From assembly GCA_963556495.2 (NCBI GenBank), contig OY747704.1:12286501-12350500 (forward strand): DNA of 64,000 nt, in the 5' to 3' direction. Source of the stretch: Valencia hispanica. Its lineage: Eukaryota > Chordata > Actinopteri > Cyprinodontiformes > Valenciidae. Shown piece by piece: positions 54,906 through 64,000 of the stretch (its first letter is position 1; every line of letters starts with the position of its first letter). Position numbers and translations under genes: made by a program. Under the pieces are notes generated by a model. It was not told where the DNA came from and did no database searches. It was given only the letters and a program-made list of their open reading frames with translations.

Positions 54906-55249
54906 GGCTTCTTTAAAGAAAAGGTCCTTGCACTGACTTGTTAGCTGCTGTTCTTTGTTTCTGCTGTCATCACCATTTGATGTTTATGCAGAGGTAATGG
55001 TGGTATTCACTACTTTGGTATATGTTTTATGGTGTTCAATACAAAAATAAAATAGATATGTTGGCTTTGATAATATATTTTCAATTTTCAGCATATCTAT
55101 TTATCTATGATAGATAGATAGCGTATCTATCTATACACACATATAGGAGCCGTATATAACACACACATATATAAGGGCCTGGGGGGGGGCTACTGAGCCT
55201 CTCTGCCCTGGGGCCTATCGGCTGGTTAAGGTGGCTCTGCTTCCAACGC

Positions 55250-56420
55250 CTACCCGTAAGCTCACCTTCTGATTCATTCATCTCAGATTTTCAGATTTCT
55301 CACCTCTCAGCTTACCTTCAGTCTCCGGATCATCAACAACCATCATCTCTCTCTTCGAAGTCTGCCTCCATACCCACAGGACGGCAGAGAGAGGGGAAAA
55401 AACAAAATAAAAACGAAAAAGGAACATCGACAAAACAAACCAAACATTGTGAACTAATAACTACACAATCACATCACACAAAAACGGATATAAATATACA
55501 ACGTCACTGAAAAGCTCATGGTACCAATTATTGAAGATCTAGTAATGATAACCTCAGCCCAAGAATATATCTGAACACTGGAGACCCTACATCTATGTGT
55601 GTGTGTTAGCATGCTGGTGCATATAAGGTTTCTCCATAAGAGTGTTCGATAGCTGGTGTGAGCAGGCATCAATCCGTCTCCCAGGAATCGATGCAGACAT
55701 GAAGGAGATCGGAGCCAGGACGTCCAAAGGACCCCCAGAACCCCAGGCAGACCAGCCCAGGGGGACTGCATCCCCCAAGAGAGGAGCAGAGGAGAACCCC
55801 AGGGGAACATCTAGCGGCAACGAAGCACATAGACTTGTGACGCATCTTTGTAAGATTTTCTGCTGCATTCAGACGTTGTAATTTGTCCATTTTCCTGCAC
55901 CCAGAATTCGAGAGGTGACTTGGTTGAGCCAGTAGAGATGTGGGTGCATCTTAAGCAGCTTTTGACTTTTTAAATACAGCCTGTCTGGAAACTGTCAGGA
56001 AAACTTAAGCATTGCAATAAATGCAGGGAACAAGTTCTGTACTTACAGAGGATGGATGTCTGTGGTCACATTCCACTTGCTCTATGTCAGGTTGACTACT
56101 GATCACTTTCAAGAAGCTGACTCCAGAGAAGCTCAGGAAATGAAAGGATACTCAGTTTGAGGTCACACTGGAAACCATTGGAAACCATCAAAACCATAAC
56201 AGAACACATCTGTTTGATATTTTCTATCTGCGTACTGTTGTATCTTACCTTTCAGATGATTGGATAAGAACAATTCAAGTTTTATTAAGGTTTTGGCCTT
56301 TCTTGTGTTTTTCTGTTATGTGATCCCCTAATGTAGGTTATTTATTAGACAGATGGAAAGCCCTGTCCCCATTATAATATACGTTGTACACATCCAAGCA
56401 GTATTTTGTTGAGGTAAAAC
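55250..56420. other. Non-coding sequence
   Basis: 55640-55881 has an open frame with a GPPEPQADQPRGTASPKRGA stretch; composition bias and lack of motifs make it unconvincing. No transposon ends are recognised. Confidence 0.4.
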
Positions 56421-56429
56421 TAAATGATA

Positions 56430-57322
56430 ATAATCAAAAAAAAACTTTCCAAACTTATTCCAAAAGATTTTTTTGAAACTCTGTTTTTAGTGTATCTCTG
56501 TAAAATAGACCGAAATAAATTTTTAGAAACAATGATGTAGTTGCGGACTTTACTTTTGCCTACAACAGATTTCTGCAGTAGTTGGTAGAACTGTTGCCTT
56601 GCAGGAAGAAGGCTTGGGTTTGAATCCCGGCCTGGGGTTTTTCTGCATATTATGCCCATATTAACCTTGACCAGAGGGTTTAAAAAAACATTCTTTACAT
56701 ACCATATCTGCTTCTGGCGTGGCCTGGTGACAACAAATTGGTCGGGGGTTCCCCGGGTTTTTCTGTCCCTCATGTTTTTTATGTGCCCACTACTAGAAGC
56801 ATGCTGCTTGAGGTCAGTCAGTCCACCATGGGCTATGGAAAAAGTGTGCCACTTTTTCCAGCCAGGTGTTTCCCTTTTCCCATTCCTCTCTGTATTTTTG
56901 CAGCTTTTTTTTCCGGAGGAGTACATTGCTGGTCGAACGTGTACTATTGTCCGAGACCTGTAAAGCAGTGTCGGCGTCTGTGTCACTGTCGCCCATGCTG
57001 CTTTGTAATGGTCGTCTGTTGTCTTCCGGTATCTTCTTCACAAGCAACCGTACCTCGACCAATGAGATAAACGGGATTCTGTATTATCATACTAAGTGAA
57101 AGTGTGCTGTCAGCTCATTGGTCACAGAGCAGGAGAGGGCCTGGTAATAAGTTTACTTTATGTTTTCATACAAAGCGTTTTTTCCATCAATATTTCACAG
57201 ACTACTTTTGATTCTCACGGTAATACGGGACAAAGTGCATCCCTTTTCAGCTCAATACAGGATGCGTACTTTTGTTTCTAAATACGGGACGATTCAGTTT
57301 TTCAAGGAACGGTTGGCAACCC
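56430..57322 (-). pseudogene. hAT N-terminal zinc-finger relic
   Basis: The minus-strand 5' end is GGGTTGCCAACCGTTCCTTG near 57322, with CGTCCCGTATT repeats. Coding begins near 57060 and includes LLRKKKLQKYREEWEKGNTW and LEKVAHF, and in another frame FSIAHGGLTDLKQHASSSGH and IKNMRDRK. This is the zinc-finger region of a fish hAT transposase, with the CxxC half deleted where the frame changes (near 56845). The catalytic core is absent. Confidence 0.72.
56565..56660 (-). repeat. Fragment of a fish retroposon tail
   Basis: AGAACTGTTGCCTTGCAGGA, AGAAGGCTTGGGTTTGAATC and CCGGCCTGGGG match the inverse end of the same tail type as 46795-46980. It lies inside the hAT relic at 56430-57322, or beside it. 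Confidence 0.65.
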
Positions 57323-57949
57323 AAGTGCCTACTTAATTTTCCAGTGTGTGTTGAAACGCAGAAAACACTAGGAAGAACCAATTAAGGTTAAAGTAGAGAT
57401 TCGGCATACTACTTTGTTTGCATTTTAAAAGCGTCCCATATAACAGGCCTGTAGCGCTCCATTCCTGGGCCCAATTCAGTCGAAGGTTCATAGAACAAGG
57501 GTCCTGTACGGTTAGGGCGGAGCTACTGGTGTCACACAACAGAGTCTTTTGATTGGGAGACAGAAAAACGTCACTGCTTGCATCAAGCACGAGACATGAA
57601 CACCAGAGTGATTTCATCTCACCTCATTGTCCACGGATTGTGTTTCTCTTCACCAAACGGAGCCTAAACACTGCGGTAAGGTTTGTATAAAGAAAGAACC
57701 GAAAACCAACAAGGCAAGCACGAGCTGATGTCATGACTCCATTGTTGTTATGGTTTATTGCATCATGTTTGTCATCACACTAGTATGACGCCAGGGTACG
57801 CTTTTAGTTTGAACCCCGCCTGCCCAGTGAGAGTCCAACTGTCGGTGGAAACGTTCTCCTGAATACACCGAACCATAAAATAGCATACCTACCAGGACCT
57901 ACCTGCATCTTCCACTCAGTGGAAACGAGGCATAACACATTAATATTTT
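57323..57949. other. Non-coding sequence, probable MITE debris
   Basis: Near 57900 an ACTCAGTGGAAACGAGGCAT block recalls fish MITE ends, but no partner is seen. Confidence 0.35.
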
Positions 57950-58480
57950 CAAACCAGTAATCAGATTAAAGTAATTTATCCAAGTTACTGTCCGTTACTA
58001 TTTTTGTCATTGTCCTTAGTAAGTGGTCCTAGGTGAGTAGCGTTACGTATCCAGCAAGTCACGTTTTCAGCATGAAGACAACTCACGTGTATTTCATACC
58101 AAGCAGCCAGCAACAAACGTAAACAACAATGGAGGGAGGAGAGAGATGCCCATTTTCTAACTAGAAATACTGTCATTATTTTGAGTTTGTGTCAGCTAAA
58201 TATGACAATATTAAGGGTTGTTGTAAATTCTGTGGTGGTGACAAAGTCTTATCTAGGTTCAAAAACACTACATCAAATCTGAATAAACATTTGGAGTCGC
58301 AGCAGAACACAGTCAAACTTGCAGAGAAAGTCACACAAGGTAGAGTGAAGCAGAGAGCTGCAGCTGTTTGCAGGAGGTCTCCCACCACTCACACAACACT
58401 CCACTGTTTTACTCATAATATGTCATTAACATTAGATCAGTTTTGGATAAGTAACCAAACTAGACATTAGAGCTTGCATG
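57950..58480 (+). pseudogene. hAT BED-finger relic
   Basis: The frame from about 58165 reads FEFVSAKYDNIKGCCKFCGG, then KVLSRFKNTTSNLNKHLESQ, QNTVKLAEKVTQGR. This is a BED zinc finger (C-F-C plus N-L-x-K-H-L), with the last His replaced by Asn or Gln. 57960-58040 has AGATTAAAGTAATTTATCCA and AGTTACTGTCCGTTACT, typical subterminal words of the same hATs. The core domain is missing. Confidence 0.72.
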
Positions 58481-58640
58481 TGGTGTTTTACACTGTTTTG
58501 TTTTAAAAACCAATCCTTGCTATTTTAATGCTGTGAACAATGTCTTCAGTGTTTATAAAACATGTTAAAAAGATTTTATTAGTAATATTTATAAACAATG
58601 TAGATTATGCACGTTAAGTGTTGCCATTGCAGAGTTAACA

Positions 58641-59925
58641 AGGCAAGGCAAGGCAATTTTATTTGTATAGCACACTTACAACAACAGGGTAATTCAAGGT
58701 GCTTTACGGGATTTGTTGATTAAAAAACTAAACAAACAAACAGAATATAACAATGGTAATTAAAAGTAAAAGTAGCAAATTAGCATGAAAGTCACATTAC
58801 ACATGATGCACAATAAAGCAAGAGAAAGATCAATAAAGCAAGAGAGCATGAACACATTTCATACGTATGACATCAATCATTTACTCGAAGGCAATTCTAA
58901 ACAGATGGGTTTTTAGTCTCGATTTAAAGCAGTTCAGAGTTTCAGCAGCTCTGCACTCGTCAGGAAGTCTGTTTCAGATAAGGGGAGCATAGAAACTGAA
59001 AGCTGCTTCTCCATGTTTAGTTCTGAGTCTAGGGATGTTTACTAGGCTAGAGTTGGAGGACCTGAGTGGTCTTGGTGGTTGGTACGGTGACAACAGGTCT
59101 TCAACATATTTTGGTGCTAAGCCATGTAATGATTATAAACTAGTAGGAGTGTTTTGAAGTCTATTCTCTGAGCTACAGGGAGCCAGTGTAAGGACTTTAG
59201 AACTGGGGTGATGTGCTCTACTTTCCTGATTCTTGTGAATACGCAAACAGCAGCATTCTGGATCAGCCGCAGCTGTCTGATTGACTTTTTAGGCAGACCC
59301 ATGAGGACGCTGTTGCTGTAATCAATCCGACTAAAGATAAACGCATTGATGAGTTTTTCCAGGTCCTGTTGCAACATCAGTCCTTTAATCCTAGAAATGT
59401 TCTTCAGGTGATAGAAGGCTGACCTTGTTTTTGCCTTTATGTGACCCTGGATGTTCAGGTCTGAGTCCATAACTACACCTAGGTTTCATGCCTGATCAAT
59501 AGTTCCTAGCTGTATTAATTAAAGCTGGGTACTGACTCTTGATTATTCCTCTTTGGGTCTAAAAATAATTACTTCAGTTTTGTTTCTATTCAGCTGGAGA
59601 AAGTTATGGCACATCCACCCACTTATTTGGTCGATGCATTCATTTAGGGTTTAAATGGGTTCAGAGTCACCTGGTGACATTGTGATGTAAAGCTGAGTAT
59701 CATCCGCATAGTTATGGTGGCTAATCTTATTGGTTTCTATAATTTTGCCTAGTGGGAGCATGTCGATATTAAATAAGAGGGGCCCTAAGATGGAGCCCTG
59801 GGGCACCCCACATGTGATTTCTGTTCGTTCTGATAAAAAGTTTCCTATTGAAACAAAGAAGTCCCTGTTCTTTAGGTAAGACTCAAACCAGCCAAGTACT
59901 GTACCAGAGAGTCCGAACCAGCAGT
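58641..59925 (-). mobile_element. L2-type LINE (family B), longer 5'-truncated copy
   Basis: The minus-strand 3' end has tandem AAGGC repeats, as at 21642, and the same 3' UTR. Reading frames extend to about 59920, reaching the RT core. The 5' end is truncated there. Confidence 0.88.
59117..59920 (-). pseudogene. L2 reverse transcriptase fragment (family B)
   Basis: The upstream part (59920 to about 59480) encodes a decayed GVPQGS-like block and YADDTQLYITMSPGDSEP, the catalytic RT motif. The better-preserved part (59470-59117) reads MDSDLNIQGHIKAKTRSAFY, LINAFIFSRIDYSNSVLMGL and VEHITPVLKSLHWLPVAQRI. Frameshifts and stops separate them. The C-terminus further left is also decayed. Confidence 0.82.
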
Positions 59926-61030
59926 TAACAGTTAAATATGTCTGTCATTTTTTAAATGAAAAATAATTTATATAGTAAATTAAAGACTATCATGATTTTA
60001 TTTTGTATTCAAGAAAGGACGTTTTTTTTATCTTTTATGAAAAAATGTGTTCTTTCAGAAATTAGTTTATAAGTTCAACTTAAAATGTCAACATTAACCC
60101 AAATCTTTTCAAATAGAGTGGACAGATATGTAAACATTCCCTTTAAGTAAAAATTGCTAGATGTGTTTCACTCTTAAAGCTGCTCTCAGAAGCTTTTTTG
60201 CCTGTGTTGCTTAAACAGTAGAAGCATGTGTATTAGCAGGAGAATTTTCAGCTGTGAGTTTATACATATTTTGCGTTCAGCAGCTGCACAGTGAATGTGT
60301 GATTGATCCTGTTTATTGCAATAAGAATCCATGGTGCAACAGTGTGGCTCAGTGGTGTGCGCTGATATTTATTGCACAACAACTGAACTCTGTGACTCAG
60401 AGGGATAAACCTTGAGACCCTGAAAACAAATATGGCTTAATAACAGCAGGAATGCATTGCTGGAGAGTCTGAAACTCAAAAAAACTATCATTACACAAGT
60501 CATGTGACCATACATCAGAGAGATGAAGCCATGGAGTCATGCAGCTTCCACATGTGATTTATTTGTGATGGGAACGTCTTCTGACATATTTGTGTCTCAC
60601 TGGACTCTTCATCGGGAATGGAACATTTCTGAGGCTGCCGTCCTCTGGCTTAAAAAAAAAAATCCAACTATGATCGTAAAGGTTCCTGTCAAGACCATTT
60701 TAGAATGAAGGATTTAATTCACATTTACTGAAAGTAGCTATAAAACATGTCAGATTTAGGCCCTCTCATTCCAGCCTTTCCCTCCATCACCTTTTTTCTA
60801 TGCAGGACACCCCCCTGTGTTGTTACCCCACCCTGTTACCCCCCCCTGTGCTGGCACCCAGGGGGCTTTAAATACTTTATAAGCTTGTAACATTACCTTA
60901 ATGTCTCCAAACATTTCATTCAAATGGAGGCTAATGAGGAGTGAAGGCAGGGTGTGCAGCAACAGCAAACACATGTGGCTTCAGTAGGCCCACGCACATG
61001 TGTTTGTATGCATACATGTCACTCCTGAAG
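59926..61030. other. AT-rich non-coding sequence
   Basis: No transposon ends or credible genes are recognised. A short C-rich patch lies at 60808-60865. Confidence 0.45.
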
Positions 61031-61191
<161 letters not shown>

Positions 61192-61592
61192 AGGGAGTTG
61201 GAGTTGGGAAAGCTGGTTGATGTTAATGGCACCTGACAAACTGAGGAAAACAAGTAACAAGTAAATTGAGATTGTATCGACATGCAGACATACCAGCGAC
61301 CCACAATTCTCAGCACACACTTTCCCACACAAACCACAAACTAAGCCGCTTTTTATTTTCTCGTCTTCTCCTTTCTTTTCTCTGTGTCGCCACTGAAGGA
61401 CATGTAGTGAGTGAGGTCAGGTTTTAGCAGTGTTATCGGATGACTATGTGTGTGTTTAAGTGCGTGTGTGTTTGCTGGTGTCAAGCCATCCATCAGCCAG
61501 CTGTCTGCCAGGACTCTCCATTTGGCCTTGGACCTGAGTGATGGCTGCACCAGTCCTCCGCCCACCACACCTCATGCCCATGCATTATACAC

Positions 61593-61593
61593 A

Positions 61594-61630
<37 letters not shown>
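61593..61630. repeat. (CA)n microsatellite
   Basis: About 18 CA units with one interruption at the start. Confidence 0.95.
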
Positions 61631-61633
<3 letters not shown>

Positions 61634-61769
61634 CACGCACGCACACCTGGGGGCTGCAGAATGAATGCGACCCATACTATAATTCATATGTCTGACACTG
61701 TCTGTCTCAGCACACGCACTCACACTCAGATCTCTTCACCCGGCACTCTGTGGAGCTGCAGTTTGATGT

Positions 61770-62450
61770 GACTGCACTCTCCTGGTGACTTCATTAAAGA
61801 ATATGTATAGGGCCATTAGGTAACCGGAGGTCACCTTTAGTGTCTCAGCTCCTCAAACACTGTTCCGTTTTCTTCCTGCACATAAAATCCAATCATTCCT
61901 CTTTTTTCTGTCTCTACAACTCATTCCTCTCTAATTCATCCATCAGCCTGTGCCTCTGCTCTCCTTGACCTAATTAGAGAGTAGACACCTGATCTTTTAC
62001 CTCCCAAATGGTGTCACCTGCAGACTAGTTTATCACATCACCTCCACTGTTCTCTTTCTTTTTCCTCTCTGTCTATCACTCTCTTAGACTCTCGCTTCTT
62101 CCTCTTTTCCACATCATACTCCCCACCCCTCCCATCTGTCCTTTTATCATCTTGCACTCTGCAATCCCCCGTTCCCTCGCCTTCCTGTCCTCCTCCTCCT
62201 GCATGTCTGCATCAGCTACTCTCCACTCCTCGGCTCCTTATTGCTCTATCAATCTCTGTGGCAGATGATCGATATCGGCTAGGCGGCCGCTTTTCTTCCC
62301 TCCCTTCTCCGCCCCGCTGCTCTCAGTTTCGAGCTCATCGCCTCTCCTGCAGCAGGATTCCTTTTTAGTGGGCTGCTGACCGCTTCCACCACAATTTTAC
62401 TGCCTGCTCCACTTAAGCTGTTATCAACAGTAAACGCCTGCTTCTGCTTT
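61770..62450. promoter_or_regulatory. Candidate conserved non-coding region
   Basis: Contains GACTTCATTAAAGAATATG, GGGCCATTAGGTAACCGGAGGT, CCTTGACCTAATTAGAGAG, CAGATGATCGATATCGGCTA and AAGCTGTTATCAACAG, separated by CT-rich stretches. No repeat or gene explains the region. Function is inferred and the limits are loose. Confidence 0.3.
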
Positions 62451-63199
62451 ATTCCCCGTTTGCTTGTTTTTCTTTGCTAAAATGTAGGATTCAATTGTAT
62501 TCCACAGTGTTATTTTTAATTAATCAGCTGGTATACATTTATATTCAAAGTAAAATATTGTTTTAGATCAATCTGTTTTTTCAAATCTGATAGTCCAATA
62601 ACTAAATAAAACAAGCAGTCTGGGTTTGGCAGAATTTTATTCTGTCTCTGTCACAAACTTCAATGTATTTTATTGGTATTTCATGTTTTTCTGATGAGGG
62701 ATACAAATTCTAAACGCTGATATTCACATACTCTACCAAATACTAACAAACAAGCAAGCAAACAAACAATAAAAAACTATGTTCAGTGATTCAAAGTCAT
62801 GATTGGGTTACAGGATCAGAGTTAAGATATTAATCTTCCATTCTTCCATTCCATTCATGCTAATTGTATGAAAACGTGACCTCCAAAATCAAAGATTTAT
62901 TGATTATTTTGATAACTTCATCCTATGGAGGAAACAAAAGAGAAATGTTTTATTTAGTAAGTCCTTATTTCAGAGTTTAGACCTAAGATTGAATTTTGGA
63001 CTGCAATTTTTGCATGATTTGTTTGTTATTACTATTAAAAACAGTTACCAGAATTTTCACTATAAATCCCCAAAAAAACATGTAATTACTCTTATAGCAA
63101 CACCTAGTGTCACAGTGATCTGGTGAAATGAATGGGCTCTTCTGGGTTTGTTCTAATCATTTCTTGCTGAAATGAAATGTGAATTCAAATCTGGACAGA
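62451..63199. other. AT-rich non-coding sequence
   Basis: I see no recognisable feature. Confidence 0.45.
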
Positions 63200-63930
63200 C
63201 ATACACACGGTGCTGTGAAGAAGTATTTGGCCCCTTACAGATATACAGTTTTTATTATTTTTTGTCTCAAATAATGTTTTAGAAATTATTATTTTAATAA
63301 TACATTAAAATACACTCTTCTTTGCAGAATTGCTTTAATTTAGCCACACTGGAGAAATTTGGATCATGAATGCGCCTAAGGTATAGCCACAACATCTAAA
63401 AGGGATTTTATTCCTGACTTTGATCAGGCTGCTCCAAAATCTGTTTTGAGTCGTTTGGAGATGGATTTCTTGGTGTGCTTTGGATCATTGTCCTGGTCCC
63501 CAGTTGGTTGAGGTTCCGATAGTGGAAAGGCACCACGTTTCTCTTCTGTTCACAATATATGTCCTAAATTGTGGATCAGGGATAATAAAGATGTTTTTTT
63601 TCGCAAATGTAAGATGGATCTTTGAGCACTTTTTGGTAAGCAGTAGTTTTGACATAGGATCTCTCCTATACATGCCATTTTTGCTTAGTCTGTTATGACT
63701 GAATCATAAACTCTGACCTTAGCTTTAAATAAACTGTTGGGTTCTTTCATGACCTCCTGAATGAGTTGTCAGTGTAGTCTTGTAGTAGTTCTGGTAGGCT
63801 AGGCACTTCTGGTAAGGTTCACCACTGTTCCATGTTATCTCCATATATAGATAATGGCTCTCACTGTCAGTCCTAAAGTCTGATACGTTTATTTTACAAC
63901 AGTATTTAACGTTAGCCTTTCTATCCATTA
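63200..63930 (-). mobile_element. Tc1-E: degraded Tc1-like element
   Basis: The 3' end near 63209 reads CGGTGCTGTGAAGAAGTATT, a Tc1-type terminus. On the minus strand 63400-63505 gives DQDNDPKHTKKSISKRLKTD, the second catalytic Asp block, then in another frame LEQPDQSQE.NPF, which corresponds to LEWPSQSPDLNPI. Upstream (63510-63930) is decayed. The 5' end may lie beyond the window. Confidence 0.62.
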
Positions 63931-64000
63931 TCTATTAGATGCATGTCATTTCTGACAATCCTACTTTGGCTTGCTATCGTTAGCCTGCTATCATTCATTC

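Larger units (their letters stand above)
53523..55239 (+). mobile_element. hAT element with CAAGGCCGCCTTAA ends
   Basis: This 1717-bp element starts CAAGGCCGCCTTAATGCACG and ends GGTTAAGGTGGCTCTG, with a perfect 8-bp TSD CTTCCAAC (53515-53522, 55240-55247). GGGGCCTATC motifs occur inside both ends. It keeps a short N-terminal coding relic and has an L2 LINE tail at 54720-54905. It is non-autonomous. Confidence 0.93.

Noticed and set aside
55642..55881. Pro-rich 79-codon frame as a candidate exon
   Set aside because: Composition bias and overlapping open frames on the other strand suggest chance or an unidentified repeat; nothing recognisable.
61450..61771. Thr-His-rich frames near 61.5 kb
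   Set aside because: Products of the CA microsatellite.

Overview
This window looks like a piece of a teleost fish genome. It is AT-rich, intron-scale eukaryotic DNA with Tc1/mariner, hAT, THAP-type and TTAA-flanked DNA transposons, L2-group LINEs with an SGNH-esterase ORF1, and long (CA)n, (TA)n and (AAT)n tracts. I found no convincing host protein-coding gene, rRNA, tRNA or CRISPR array. Almost every recognisable reading frame is a decayed transposase or reverse transcriptase.

The main structure is a 19.4-kb nest at 150-19514. One Tc1 element (here Tc1-A), bounded by TA and matching long terminal inverted repeats, has been split by successive insertions: a ZBED5-type hAT (about 895-3309, itself carrying a hAT MITE at 1630-2571), a THAP-domain transposon (3381-8505, carrying a hAT relic, a TTAA element at 4791-5706 and a hAT at 6229-8313), a hAT with a near-complete transposase (8533-14062, carrying a hAT at 11696-13611 that carries a MITE at 12044-12860), and an unidentified insert (14132 to about 19335, carrying a ZBED1-type hAT at 16038-18578). 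Codons of the Tc1-A transposase can be followed across most of the insertions, and five internal hATs have 8-bp target-site duplications (TSDs) readable by eye.

A second, smaller nest follows at 19829-22679: a reverse-strand Tc1 (Tc1-B) holding a third Tc1 (Tc1-C, 20174-21549) and a truncated LINE. At 23897-26700 an L2 fragment is split by a TTAA-flanked element (24235-25791), which contains a second copy of the 4791-5706 family (24496-25445).

The right half has a nearly complete L2-group LINE on the minus strand (36195 to about 41135), further hATs with TSDs (32810-34121 and 53523-55239), THAP and hAT relics at 43-46 kb, LINE tails, and compound microsatellites. Between them are single-copy-looking stretches (about 28.4-29.7, 35.0-35.2, 51.0-52.7 and 61.8-62.5 kb) with homeodomain/TALE-like motifs and little TE signature. 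These may be conserved non-coding elements of a gene-poor developmental locus, but that is inference.

The elements do not form a pathway. Their value is a layered insertion history in which relative ages can be read from who interrupts whom.
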